Numbered from the stretch's first letter, positions 1-6,638 are shown. The stretch: 6,638 nt of DNA from QHXQ01 sp036389375 (GCA_036389375.1 DASVQA010000018.1:1-6638), one strand, 5' to 3'. The notes: generated by a model not told the origin, from the letters alone. A program made the numbers and translations.

Positions 1-28
1 TCACTCCTCAGCCCGCACCCCTGTGCTG

Positions 29-3000
29 TTAGGGCAGCGCCTCGACGTTGACGAAGAAGCGGAAGGTGCCGCCGCCGTTCACGCCTAAGAGGAACTGCAC
101 GTTGACGGTCGCCCCCGCCGAGAGCGGCGTGGACATGGTGATCGTACCAACCGTCATGCTTGAGTTGAAGCCACCGCCCATAGGTTGCGCGGGTGGCGTC
201 TCGATGGTCGTGCCTTCAAGCGGAACCATCGTGTTGTTGGACATGCGTACCATGACCTCCGGCGGCGAGTCGAGCGCACGCAGGTCTGTGTCGCCCGCAG
301 CCCGATGGTTGAGCGTGGTGATGTCCACGATGCGGAAGCGCAGCCGACGGATCGCCTGATTCGTCGTGTTCTTGAACTTGCGCCGGATGGAGAGCGTGCC
401 GTTGGCCTTGTTCGGGCCCACGTCGTTCACGTCGCGGACGCGCGCGCAGGCGCTCGTCGGATCGGTTGAGCCGCCCGTGCAGCTTGGGTCAACGGCGCTG
501 GCTTTGACGCGCGCGTTGCGCTGAATGGGGCTGAAGCGGTTTTCCGGCCCCGGCGCACCGAGCGCAGACTGCGCTGCGCCGAACAGCGCGCCCGTCGTCG
601 AGACGAAGACGAAGTCCGTCGCGTTGTCGTTCGTGTCGCGCGGCAGACCCGTCAACTCCATGCGGCGCACGAAGCTGTACTCGCCATCGTTCGCGCCCGG
701 CGCGGGCAGACCAGCGCCCTCCTTAAAGAGCGTGCTGCCTTCGGTGGTGAAGCCGACCGCGTCTATGCGGTTGGTCGAACCGATGTTGGCGAGGCTGGCG
801 GTCGTAAAGAGCGCGAGGCCGACGCCATCAGGAATATCGGTCGTGTAAGTTGCATCGGGCGTGGCGGTCGTTTCGTTCGCGCCGTTGATGCCGCCGGGAT
901 ACGAGCCGAGGCTGTAGCCGCCGGGGTTCGCCCCGTTGGCGAGCAGGTAGTGGCCGCGCGCAGGGATGTTCGTGCCGTCGCTGATGGTGGCGATGGTCTG
1001 CGGCGTGCCGCCGATGTCGGCGACGATTGACCAACCGCCCGACGAGTCGCCGCTGCTGACCTGAATCGGCGCGTCCGTGTTGTTGTACAACTCGATGAAC
1101 TCGTCGGCCGACCCTTGCGCGCCGCGCGTGCGGAACTCGCTGATGAGCACGTCGCCGGGCGCGAACGGATTGAGCGGCGGGCACGAGGCCGGATCGAGGT
1201 TGTTGACCACCATGTTGTCAATGAACCAACCGGCGTTGCAGGCCGGCACACTCAAGGCGTCCGAGGTCATACGGAAGCGTATGAAGACGGGCGAACCGCT
1301 CGGGTTGTGCGCGCCGCCGAGGGCGAAGGCTTCGAGCGGGATGCGGACGTGATGCAACGGCTTCGTGCCCGTGTAGGCGCGGCGGCCGAACGGGACGATA
1401 GAGCCGGCTATGTCGGCGTCCAAGTTGCCGTTGTACGCGCCTTCGACCATGTAGTTGCCGAGGTCGAAGGTTGTCACGCCGTCCGGATACGGCTGATGGT
1501 CGCCGGCTGTGAACGGCGCACCGACCCTGATCTCCACCAGCCCTCCGTCGAAGCCGGCTTCAGTCACGAAGAGTTGATCCCATTCCATGACGGAAGTCGG
1601 TTGCAGCGAGAGCGGCCCGATCTGCGTGTCGAAGTCGCTCTGCCCGCCGCCGGTCGAGCCGCACTGTGCGGCCGGTTCACCCGGATTGAAGTCGGGCGCA
1701 TACATCGTGGCGCTCGTCAGGTTGGTGTTGATCTGCACGCCGGTGACGCGTTGGAAGTTCGGCGTCTGGCCTTGCGGGTCGTTACCCGACTCGGTGAGCG
1801 GCGGCACGAAGCGCGTGTCGGCGGTCGCCGTCTCGAAGTTCTCGAACGGGAAGGGCGGCGTGGCGGTGACGCCGGGCGCGCTCGGTGCGCCGGGCTTGGC
1901 CTTGCGGTTGCCGGTATCGTTCGTGTCGAGTTTACCGTTGTTTAGATCGTGCGCCTGCACGATGTAGTAATAGACGTGGTTGAGTTTCAACCCCTGCCCG
2001 TTGTTGTCGTCAACGTAGGCGAGCGCGCGCAGGTTCTGCGCGATGCGATTGGCGGCCGAGGGCGTGAAGGTCGGCTCGTTGTTGTTGTTGCCGGCATTCA
2101 CGCGCGGATCGGACGGCTCGCTGACCTGATCGACGCGGTACACGTCATAGACGATGTCGGCGCTCGGGTTGAGCGAGATGGCAGTGTTCCAGCTTACGAT
2201 CAAGCGGTTGCAGGCGAGCGGGTCGAGCACCTGATCGACGCCGAGGAAGACGGGCGGCGGCGTGATGGGCGTGCCGTTTGTGATGGTGATGCTCTGCGTC
2301 GTCGCGGTCGAGACGCAGTTCTCTTCCGCGTCGCGCGTGGCGCGCACCTGATAGTAGAAGGTCTGCCCGACGTTGAGTAGTTGCCCGCCGTTGTCGTCGG
2401 TGTAGGTGGTCTGGGTCGCGGGAATGTCCGCGATGGTGGTGAAAGGGCCGGCGGGATTGCTCGCGCGCGAAATGAGATAGCGCGCCGCGCCCGCGACGGG
2501 CGTGCCGCCGTTGATGATGATCTCGACGCGGTTGGGCGACGTGACAGGATTGGCGAGCGTGAAGGCCGGCGCAGGCAGCGGCCCTAGCTGCTCGCACTGC
2601 GTCACGCCCGCTGGCACGGTGAAGTCTTCGACGACGGTCGGGCCGGTCGCGCCTTCGGGTGCGCCGCCGTTTGATTGTGCGTTTTGCCCAACGCCGTGAC
2701 TGGCGAAGGCCCGCCAGATGATGGCGCGATTCTCGCCGCCCGTCAGTTCCTTGTCCGCCGCTAAGATCGAATCGCGGGAATCAACAAACGAGGGGTTGCA
2801 GGGCGACAGTTGCATGCCGCGCATGACAAGCGTATCGGAGAGCAGCGCGCCGTTGCGCACGGCCGTTGCGAGCGGCCCGTTGCGATTGCCCTCCTGCGTG
2901 AGCAGCACGGGACGGACGATGTGGTTGGCGGCGCTGATGGTCGGCGTCGTGCCGTTCGTGTCGCCGAATGAAGCGCGGTAGTTGATCGGGTGCTCCGTGT

Positions 3001-5644
3001 CTACGGACTGCACCTGCCGGTAGCCGATGAAGAAGTTCGCGCCCGCGCCGAGCCGGCGGTTGCCGTCGAAGAAGACGCCGTTCGGGTCTTTCATGATGAG
3101 CAACTCGCGCATGTCCCAAAGCGTCGCGGCCCAAAGTTCGCCGATGTCGTGTACCTCGAAAGGAATGCTGCCGGGGTCTGGATCGGGTGGCTGCTGATCG
3201 CGGCGCGTCAGCCCGTTGCCGTTGACCGATTGATAAGCCCAGCGATAGTTGGTGTAAGGCAGACGACGGATGCCGATGTCGAACTCGCCTGTGACGTACT
3301 CGCCTTCCGCGTCGTCGTCGGTCATCGAAGTGGCGATGTAGTCCGACCAGCCCTCGCCCTGTCCGCCCGGTTCGCCGACCAGCCCGTTGCCGACGCAGCC
3401 GATTGAGCCTTTGCCGACGGCGCGATTCGAGACGGCGTGAAAGTGTTCATGCCCGACCACGTCGAAATCTATGTCGCCGTCGCCGCGCCGGAACGCTTTC
3501 TCCGTGAAGAGGTACATCTGCATGCGCGGCTTAGTGCCGTCGTCTTCGGGCGACATGTTGGCGTTGTCCGTGCCTGAGCCGTCCTGCACCTGCGCGGTGA
3601 CGCCGTCTTTACCCATGCCGCCGCGCCCGAAGTTGTCCTGCTGCATGTTGAACAGCGCCTCGGTGAAGCCGATGCTGTAGAGGTAATCGTGCATCAGGTT
3701 GTTGTAGTAAAAGAGCGTGACGGTATCCGGGTACACGTCCGGGTTTGAAGACGCCGGATAGTCCACGGTTGAGCAACCGCCGACGGGCGGGCAGGGCACG
3801 GGCGGGCCGCCGGGGCCTGCGCCGACGGCATCGACGCCGCCGTACTCGTAGCCATTGATGAAGATGAAGCGGCTGGCGGTGAACTGCCGGCTGGGATCGT
3901 AGCCGCGTACGCCTTTAGTGGTGTCGTCGTCATTGGCGCGGTCGTCGGCGACCGAGACGTTGTTGCCTTCGGTGTAGTTCGACTCGAAGACGGACGAGAG
4001 CGTGCGCCCATCGGACAAGGGCGTTGCGCCGGGCACGGGCGTCAATACGGCCGAGAAGGGTTGATTGCCGTCGCCGGTGGGCGAGTTGTCGTGGTCGTTG
4101 CGCGCACGCGCTTCGGCGTCCATGTTGTAGCCGTAGTCTTTAGTCGTGGCGCGGTTGTCATCTTCGTTTGTGATCTCCGTGCCGCCGCCGCCGGTGGGCA
4201 GATAGAACCAGCCGAAGGGCGAGGCGAGCGACGGATGTTGCGCGTCGGGGAAGCCGCGCAGCAGTTGCGCGAAGGGCGTGTTATAGACGATTGAGAAGAG
4301 GGGCGTGCCCACTTCGGCGTAAGGGTTCTCGGTGCGCGCGCGGACGAGGCTGCGCTTGAAGCCGCGCCCGTTGTTGCGATCCGTCACGCTGTCGTCCTCT
4401 TGATAAGCGGGCGGCGTGCCGCGTGCGGGCGAGCGCCCGTAGCCCGTGCCCGTGACGCCGGTGGTTGAAGTGCAGTTCGTGCCGGGTGGGTTGCCGGTGC
4501 AGGTGCGCCGACCTGAAAGCGCCGTCGGCTCTGCGTCGAAGACCATGCCGCGCGCCGTGCCCGCCGCGTTGAGCGACTCGACGTAGGTCTGCACGTCGGG
4601 GCGGAACATGCCGCGCCGGCTCGTCAGCGTGCCGCCGCCCGGATCGCCAAAGGTCGGGGCGAAGCCATTAAGCTTTGTGCTCTTGCGCCCCTGCTTGGCG
4701 GTCTGCGTGGTCGTCAGCGTAAAGCGGTGCAGCACTTCGCCCGTCTGCGCGTCCACGATTACTTCCCACACGTCGTTGTTGAACTGCGGCGTGACGAGGC
4801 GAAACTTGTAGGCCGCGCGCCCCGTGTCGCCGAGCGGGAAGATCGTGCGCGTCACAACTATCTCGTCGGTGAAAGTGCCGCCGCCCGCGAAGCGTTCGCC
4901 CTTAACGTAGCGCGGCGCGACCGCGCCGAAGCTCGTGCGCACGCGCTCTGTGCCCAGAGGTTTCGGCGTGTAGTCGAGTCCCATCTCGCGCGCCGCATAG
5001 ACGATGGCATCGCCGGGGGTGAGCGTGACGTTGTTGGTGATCTTCAGTTGCGGATAGTTGTCGTCGCCCGCGAACATGATCTGCCCTTCGCGGTTGACGT
5101 TCACCAGCACGTCGCCCTTGTAATACTCGATGCCGTTCTGCTCCTGCGCATAGACGATGACGGTCGTGCCCGTGTCCGGCAGATAGGAACGACTCTTGAC
5201 CTGCAAATTCTTCAGGTCGTTATCGTCGAACCGGAAGATGCCTTTCCAGCGTGTGAGGAAATCGCGCGCAATCGCGTCGGCATCGTCGTTGCGCGGCGCG
5301 CTCAGGTAGCCTTTGTAGCTGAAGATGGCGCGCGGCGTGCCCGTCAGCCCGTTGTAGCGCACGACGAGCGGCACGCGGGCCGCCGATTGCAGCGCGCTCA
5401 GGGTCTTCGTCTGCCCGGCGGTGGCGGTCTTGAGCGCCGCCACACGCTGCGCGCCCGCCGTGCCGCTACGCACGTCCTTCTGCGACGGCCGGTTGGCGTT
5501 GGCGACGTGGCCGAGCGCACCTTCGGGGCGCACCGTCTGCGGCGTCCGCACGGCTTCGACTTTCGAGCCGAAACGATTGGGCATGACGACGGCGCACAGC
5601 AATAGACACAGCAACGTCATCAGGGCAACCCTACGCTTGTTCAT
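29..5644 (-). CDS. Secreted multidomain M36 (fungalysin-type) zinc metallopeptidase with Fn3-like, jelly-roll and lamin-tail domains
   Basis: This is a secreted zinc endopeptidase of family M36, 1,871 residues counted from the ATG. Seen in the sequence: a signal peptide (K3-R5, then hydrophobic 6-21); an FTP/PepSY-like propeptide at about 90-310; and an M36 catalytic region at about 425-1010. That region has the conserved NLMHDYLY and QQDNFGRGG stretches, zinc motif HEHFH at 732-736 (H732 and H736 as ligands, E733 catalytic), and GEGWSD supplying E764 as third ligand. VHDIGELWAATLWD follows. Two Fn3-like repeats (about 1023-1240), a jelly-roll-like module (about 1255-1490), a lamin-tail domain (about 1496-1690, starting PGDVLISEF) and an unnamed C-terminal domain (1710-1871) complete it. 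In known fungalysins the propeptide inhibits the enzyme until it is cleaved. Start choice: GGAGG lies 9 nt before the ATG, and a GTG directly precedes it with 6-nt spacing, so the start could be one codon earlier at 5647. The frame is intact. It is much longer than fungal M36 enzymes because of the C-terminal modules. The substrate is unknown; extracellular protein breakdown for nutrition is a reasonable inference. Confidence 0.95.
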   Translation of the reverse strand: MNKRRVALMTLLCLLLCAVVMPNRFGSKVEAVRTPQTVRPEGALGHVANANRPSQKDVRSGTAGAQRVAALKTATAGQTKTLSALQSAARVPLVVRYNGLTGTPRAIFSYKGYLSAPRNDDADAIARDFLTRWKGIFRFDDNDLKNLQVKSRSYLPDTGTTVIVYAQEQNGIEYYKGDVLVNVNREGQIMFAGDDNYPQLKITNNVTLTPGDAIVYAAREMGLDYTPKPLGTERVRTSFGAVAPRYVKGERFAGGGTFTDEIVVTRTIFPLGDTGRAAYKFRLVTPQFNNDVWEVIVDAQTGEVLHRFTLTTTQTAKQGRKSTKLNGFAPTFGDPGGGTLTSRRGMFRPDVQTYVESLNAAGTARGMVFDAEPTALSGRRTCTGNPPGTNCTSTTGVTGTGYGRSPARGTPPAYQEDDSVTDRNNGRGFKRSLVRARTENPYAEVGTPLFSIVYNTPFAQLLRGFPDAQHPSLASPFGWFYLPTGGGGTEITNEDDNRATTKDYGYNMDAEARARNDHDNSPTGDGNQPFSAVLTPVPGATPLSDGRTLSSVFESNYTEGNNVSVADDRANDDDTTKGVRGYDPSRQFTASRFIFINGYEYGGVDAVGAGPGGPPVPCPPVGGCSTVDYPASSNPDVYPDTVTLFYYNNLMHDYLYSIGFTEALFNMQQDNFGRGGMGKDGVTAQVQDGSGTDNANMSPEDDGTKPRMQMYLFTEKAFRRGDGDIDFDVVGHEHFHAVSNRAVGKGSIGCVGNGLVGEPGGQGEGWSDYIATSMTDDDAEGEYVTGEFDIGIRRLPYTNYRWAYQSVNGNGLTRRDQQPPDPDPGSIPFEVHDIGELWAATLWDMRELLIMKDPNGVFFDGNRRLGAGANFFIGYRQVQSVDTEHPINYRASFGDTNGTTPTISAANHIVRPVLLTQEGNRNGPLATAVRNGALLSDTLVMRGMQLSPCNPSFVDSRDSILAADKELTGGENRAIIWRAFASHGVGQNAQSNGGAPEGATGPTVVEDFTVPAGVTQCEQLGPLPAPAFTLANPVTSPNRVEIIINGGTPVAGAARYLISRASNPAGPFTTIADIPATQTTYTDDNGGQLLNVGQTFYYQVRATRDAEENCVSTATTQSITITNGTPITPPPVFLGVDQVLDPLACNRLIVSWNTAISLNPSADIVYDVYRVDQVSEPSDPRVNAGNNNNEPTFTPSAANRIAQNLRALAYVDDNNGQGLKLNHVYYYIVQAHDLNNGKLDTNDTGNRKAKPGAPSAPGVTATPPFPFENFETATADTRFVPPLTESGNDPQGQTPNFQRVTGVQINTNLTSATMYAPDFNPGEPAAQCGSTGGGQSDFDTQIGPLSLQPTSVMEWDQLFVTEAGFDGGLVEIRVGAPFTAGDHQPYPDGVTTFDLGNYMVEGAYNGNLDADIAGSIVPFGRRAYTGTKPLHHVRIPLEAFALGGAHNPSGSPVFIRFRMTSDALSVPACNAGWFIDNMVVNNLDPASCPPLNPFAPGDVLISEFRTRGAQGSADEFIELYNNTDAPIQVSSGDSSGGWSIVADIGGTPQTIATISDGTNIPARGHYLLANGANPGGYSLGSYPGGINGANETTATPDATYTTDIPDGVGLALFTTASLANIGSTNRIDAVGFTTEGSTLFKEGAGLPAPGANDGEYSFVRRMELTGLPRDTNDNATDFVFVSTTGALFGAAQSALGAPGPENRFSPIQRNARVKASAVDPSCTGGSTDPTSACARVRDVNDVGPNKANGTLSIRRKFKNTTNQAIRRLRFRIVDITTLNHRAAGDTDLRALDSPPEVMVRMSNNTMVPLEGTTIETPPAQPMGGGFNSSMTVGTITMSTPLSAGATVNVQFLLGVNGGGTFRFFVNVEALP

Positions 5645-5653
5645 CACTTGTTT

Positions 5654-5658
5654 CCTCC
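5654..5658 (-). promoter_or_regulatory. Shine-Dalgarno site of the M36 protease gene
   Basis: The minus strand reads CTGGAGGAAACAAGTGATG. GGAGG sits 6 nt before the GTG at 5645-5647 and 9 nt before the ATG at 5642-5644. Both spacings work, so this site fixes the start to within one codon. The ATG is preferred because it is the stronger start codon. Confidence 0.8.
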
Positions 5659-5858
5659 AGAACCGTAAAAGGTATTCGCGTGCAAGGTGACACCGCTTGG
5701 GCCGCGCGCGAAGAACTTGCGGCGCGGGGCTTGTTTCGACCGCTTGCGGGCCTTGGTTTAGCGTCTGCCCCGGCCGGGCGTCTAAGGCAGAGACTTTGAG
5801 CCAACGTGATGCACGAGACAGTAGTGCGCGCCGGTTGAGAAATACTTGAGCCGGGCGG

Positions 5859-5879
5859 GTAGCGCGGGCTACGTGTCAA
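5859..5879 (-). promoter_or_regulatory. Second TTGACA hexamer with adjoining 5-4-5 inverted repeat
   Basis: The minus strand reads TTGACA (5879-5874), C, then GTAGC-CCGC-GCTAC (5872-5859). The -35-like hexamer is perfect, but the 6-mer 17 bp further (GCCCGG, 5856-5851) is not a -10 box. The nearest AT-rich stretch, AAGTATTT, is 26 bp away and too far for a standard promoter. It may be a regulatory site, a promoter for a sigma factor with other -10 needs, or chance. Confidence 0.25.
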
Positions 5880-6124
5880 ATGATCTTTCGCTTGCTCTTT
5901 CGTTGCGAACAGATTGCGCGGCGTGACCGGACGCGCGGCGGCAAGGTCTCAAAGGGCCAGACCGGAACACGCACGCGATACATCGAAGCACGGCGGCAAC
6001 CGACGGAAAACTTGCAGGGGGAATCGAAATCACGCGCACGGAGGTCGCTTCGGTCGGGTCAAAGCGGGGGCTTTCACCTCAGGGGCGCGGACACGATTGT
6101 CGGGATTTCAGACTTGTGCGCGCG

Positions 6125-6154
6125 AAATTAGCATCGCGCCGGAGCGCGTGTCAA
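6125..6154 (-). promoter_or_regulatory. Candidate sigma-70-type promoter for the protease gene, with a palindromic spacer
   Basis: The minus strand carries a perfect -35 hexamer TTGACA (6154-6149), an 18-bp spacer, then TAATTT (6130-6125) as a -10 candidate. TGC just before it matches an extended -10 (TGn). TAATTT keeps the key T1, A2 and T6 positions but matches the consensus at only three of six bases. The element begins about 25 bp after the stop codon of the Agl23-like gene and points at the protease, predicting a leader of roughly 470 nt. Fourteen of the 18 spacer bases (6148-6135) form the inverted repeat CGCGC-TCCG-GCGCG, which could be an operator. The consensus is known for sigma-70 in general; its use in this organism is inferred. 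Confidence 0.4.
6135..6148 (-). repeat. Perfect 5-4-5 inverted repeat (possible operator or weak terminator hairpin)
   Basis: The minus strand reads CGCGC-TCCG-GCGCG. As RNA this is a GC-only stem closed by a C(UCCG)G tetraloop of the stable UNCG class, 31 nt after the stop codon of the Agl23-like gene. The following bases, ATGCTAATTT, contain few consecutive T residues, so it is a poor match to an intrinsic terminator. It lies within the spacer of the TTGACA/TAATTT promoter candidate, so it could instead be a protein-binding palindrome. The repeat is certain; its role is not. Confidence 0.45.
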
Positions 6155-6179
6155 CAACGCGGACGTTTGCGCGGCGGAG

Positions 6180-6638
6180 TTAATCGGCGATGGTACGCCG
6201 GGCGTAGAGGACGAGCGTGACGCCGGGGCGCAAGGGGTATGTGCCGACCTGCCGGTATTGCTCGCCGAGCAGGGCGGCGGCTTCCGGCTGCTGGTTGGTG
6301 TTGGTGATGACGATGGCATCATCCGTCGGGGCGAGGCGGCCGAGATAGCCGACGTTCTTATAGTCGCGCAAGTACCAGGGCATCGGCCAATAGTCGGGCG
6401 AAGCGACGTTGATGTGCGTGTCGAAACCTGTGCCGGCGCGCGCAGCGAGTTCGTCAACCTGTCGGATCAGTTGCAGGTAGCCGCGCGTCGTGTGGGCGTA
6501 GACGTAAGGATAACTGTCGTCGTCGTAGTGTATGAAGTTGAGTTGATAAGTCTGGTAGAGCGCAACGGCGAGCGCGACGGCGATCAGGCCGAGCGCGAGC
6601 GGACGCACGCGGCGATATAGAAACTCGATGCCGTAGCC
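6180..6638 (-). CDS. C-terminal part of an Agl23-like (TIGR03663-type) polytopic membrane protein, 5' end outside the window
   Basis: Only the last 152 codons are present. The frame stays open to the window edge and ends at TAA (6180-6182). The GTG at 6606-6608 is in frame but is probably not the start, because the reading continues upstream as GYGIEFLYRR with no stop. The visible part begins with a short basic stretch (R9, R10, R12), then one hydrophobic helix at about visible residues 14-30. A soluble tail follows with YDDDSYPYVYAHT (38-50) and YWPMPWYLRDYKNVGY (83-98), and it ends in LRPGVTLVLYARR. From memory, the combination of a last helix, a PYVYAHT-like motif, W-P-x-P-W-Y-L-R and LRPGVxLxLY is typical of the family annotated as flippase activity-associated protein Agl23. 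Its archaeal namesake is tied to protein N-glycosylation, and related proteins resemble GT39/GT83-type membrane glycosyltransferases. The catalytic N-terminal part cannot be seen, so the activity is uncertain. The alternative is another glycosyltransferase with the same C-terminal tail. Confidence 0.7.
   Translation of the reverse strand, partial: GYGIEFLYRRVRPLALGLIAVALAVALYQTYQLNFIHYDDDSYPYVYAHTTRGYLQLIRQVDELAARAGTGFDTHINVASPDYWPMPWYLRDYKNVGYLGRLAPTDDAIVITNTNQQPEAAALLGEQYRQVGTYPLRPGVTLVLYARRTIAD

Larger units (their letters stand above)
5648..6179. other. Intergenic region between the Agl23-like gene and the M36 protease gene
   Basis: This 532-bp gap contains no credible gene on either strand. 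The short open frames in it are rich in Arg and Ser, lack a good ribosome binding site and resemble no family I know. It holds a promoter candidate at 6125-6154, a second TTGACA with inverted repeat at 5859-5879, and a third 5-4-5 inverted repeat AAAGC-GGGG-GCTTT at 6061-6074. It also holds imperfect direct repeats at 5692-5703/5739-5752 and 5885-5895/5897-5906, and the protease Shine-Dalgarno site at 5654-5658. It is long enough for a structured leader, but I recognise no riboswitch or named RNA in it. Confidence 0.6.

Noticed and set aside
15..26. GCAC-CCCT-GTGC inverted repeat just after the protease stop codon as a terminator
   Set aside because: The stem is only 4 bp, no U tract follows on the minus strand, and the window ends too soon to judge.
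1115..1945. Plus-strand open frame of 276 codons opposite the jelly-roll and Fn3-like region
   Set aside because: Arg/Gly/Ala-rich composition without family features, fully antisense to clearly coding sequence.
4727..5605. Plus-strand open frame of 292 codons opposite the protease N-terminus
   Set aside because: It is rich in Arg, Ala and Val, has no recognisable domain and lies wholly antisense to a conserved gene. Long antisense frames are expected in GC-rich coding DNA.
5580..5644. Lipoprotein signal (LLLC in the signal peptide)
   Set aside because: The residue before the Cys is Leu instead of Gly/Ala/Ser, so this is not a normal lipobox; a standard cleaved signal peptide is more likely.
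5764..5791. TCTGCC...GGCAGA inverted repeat enclosing CCGGCCGG
   Set aside because: The stem is 6 bp with a 16-nt loop; GC-rich palindromes of this size are common by chance in this DNA, and no other signal adjoins it.
5631..5879. Minus-strand 82-codon open frame overlapping the protease start
   Set aside because: It overlaps the signal-peptide codons out of frame, is Arg/Ser/Pro-rich, and has no ribosome binding site I can see.
6061..6074. AAAGC-GGGG-GCTTT inverted repeat as a terminator
   Set aside because: The stem is only 5 bp and no T tract follows on either strand, so I note it only as part of the intergenic description.
5880..6183. Plus-strand open frames of 83 and 89 codons in the gap
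   Set aside because: They overlap each other in different frames, are low-complexity Arg/Ser/Gly-rich and lack a Shine-Dalgarno sequence and any domain.

Overview
The window holds two minus-strand protein genes separated by a gap of about 530 bp. DNA is GC-rich throughout and I see no RNA genes, insertion sequences, CRISPR arrays or tRNAs. The protein families suggest an Acidobacteriota-type soil bacterium, possibly Blastocatellia/Pyrinomonadales: a very long secreted fungalysin-type protease with a lamin-tail domain, next to an Agl23-like (TIGR03663-type) membrane protein. This assignment is inference from recalled family distribution, not from a marker gene.

Region 1 (29-5644, minus) is one huge gene for a secreted zinc metallopeptidase of family M36. 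In order it carries a signal peptide, an FTP/PepSY-like propeptide, the M36 catalytic domain with HEHFH and a downstream GEGWSD, two fibronectin-III-like repeats, a jelly-roll-like module, a lamin-tail domain and a C-terminal beta-rich domain I cannot name. It has a strong Shine-Dalgarno sequence and tandem GTG-ATG start codons.

Region 2 (5648-6179) is non-coding. It holds a sigma-70-like promoter candidate (TTGACA, 18-bp spacer, TGC-TAATTT) just after the end of the upstream gene. A perfect 5-4-5 inverted repeat fills most of that spacer. A second TTGACA followed by another 5-4-5 inverted repeat lies about 230 bp before the protease start. If the first promoter is real, the protease mRNA has a leader of roughly 470 nt.

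Region 3 (6180-6638, minus, running off the window) is the C-terminal 152 residues of a polytopic membrane protein: one last transmembrane helix and an extracytoplasmic tail resembling the Agl23-like family, which is linked to glycosyltransferase or flippase functions.

Both genes act at or beyond the cell envelope, but the large gap with its own promoter candidate argues against a tight operon. I found no convincing new multi-gene system. The parts most worth a second look are the unnamed C-terminal domain of the protease, its unusual zinc-site context, and the palindrome inside the promoter spacer.
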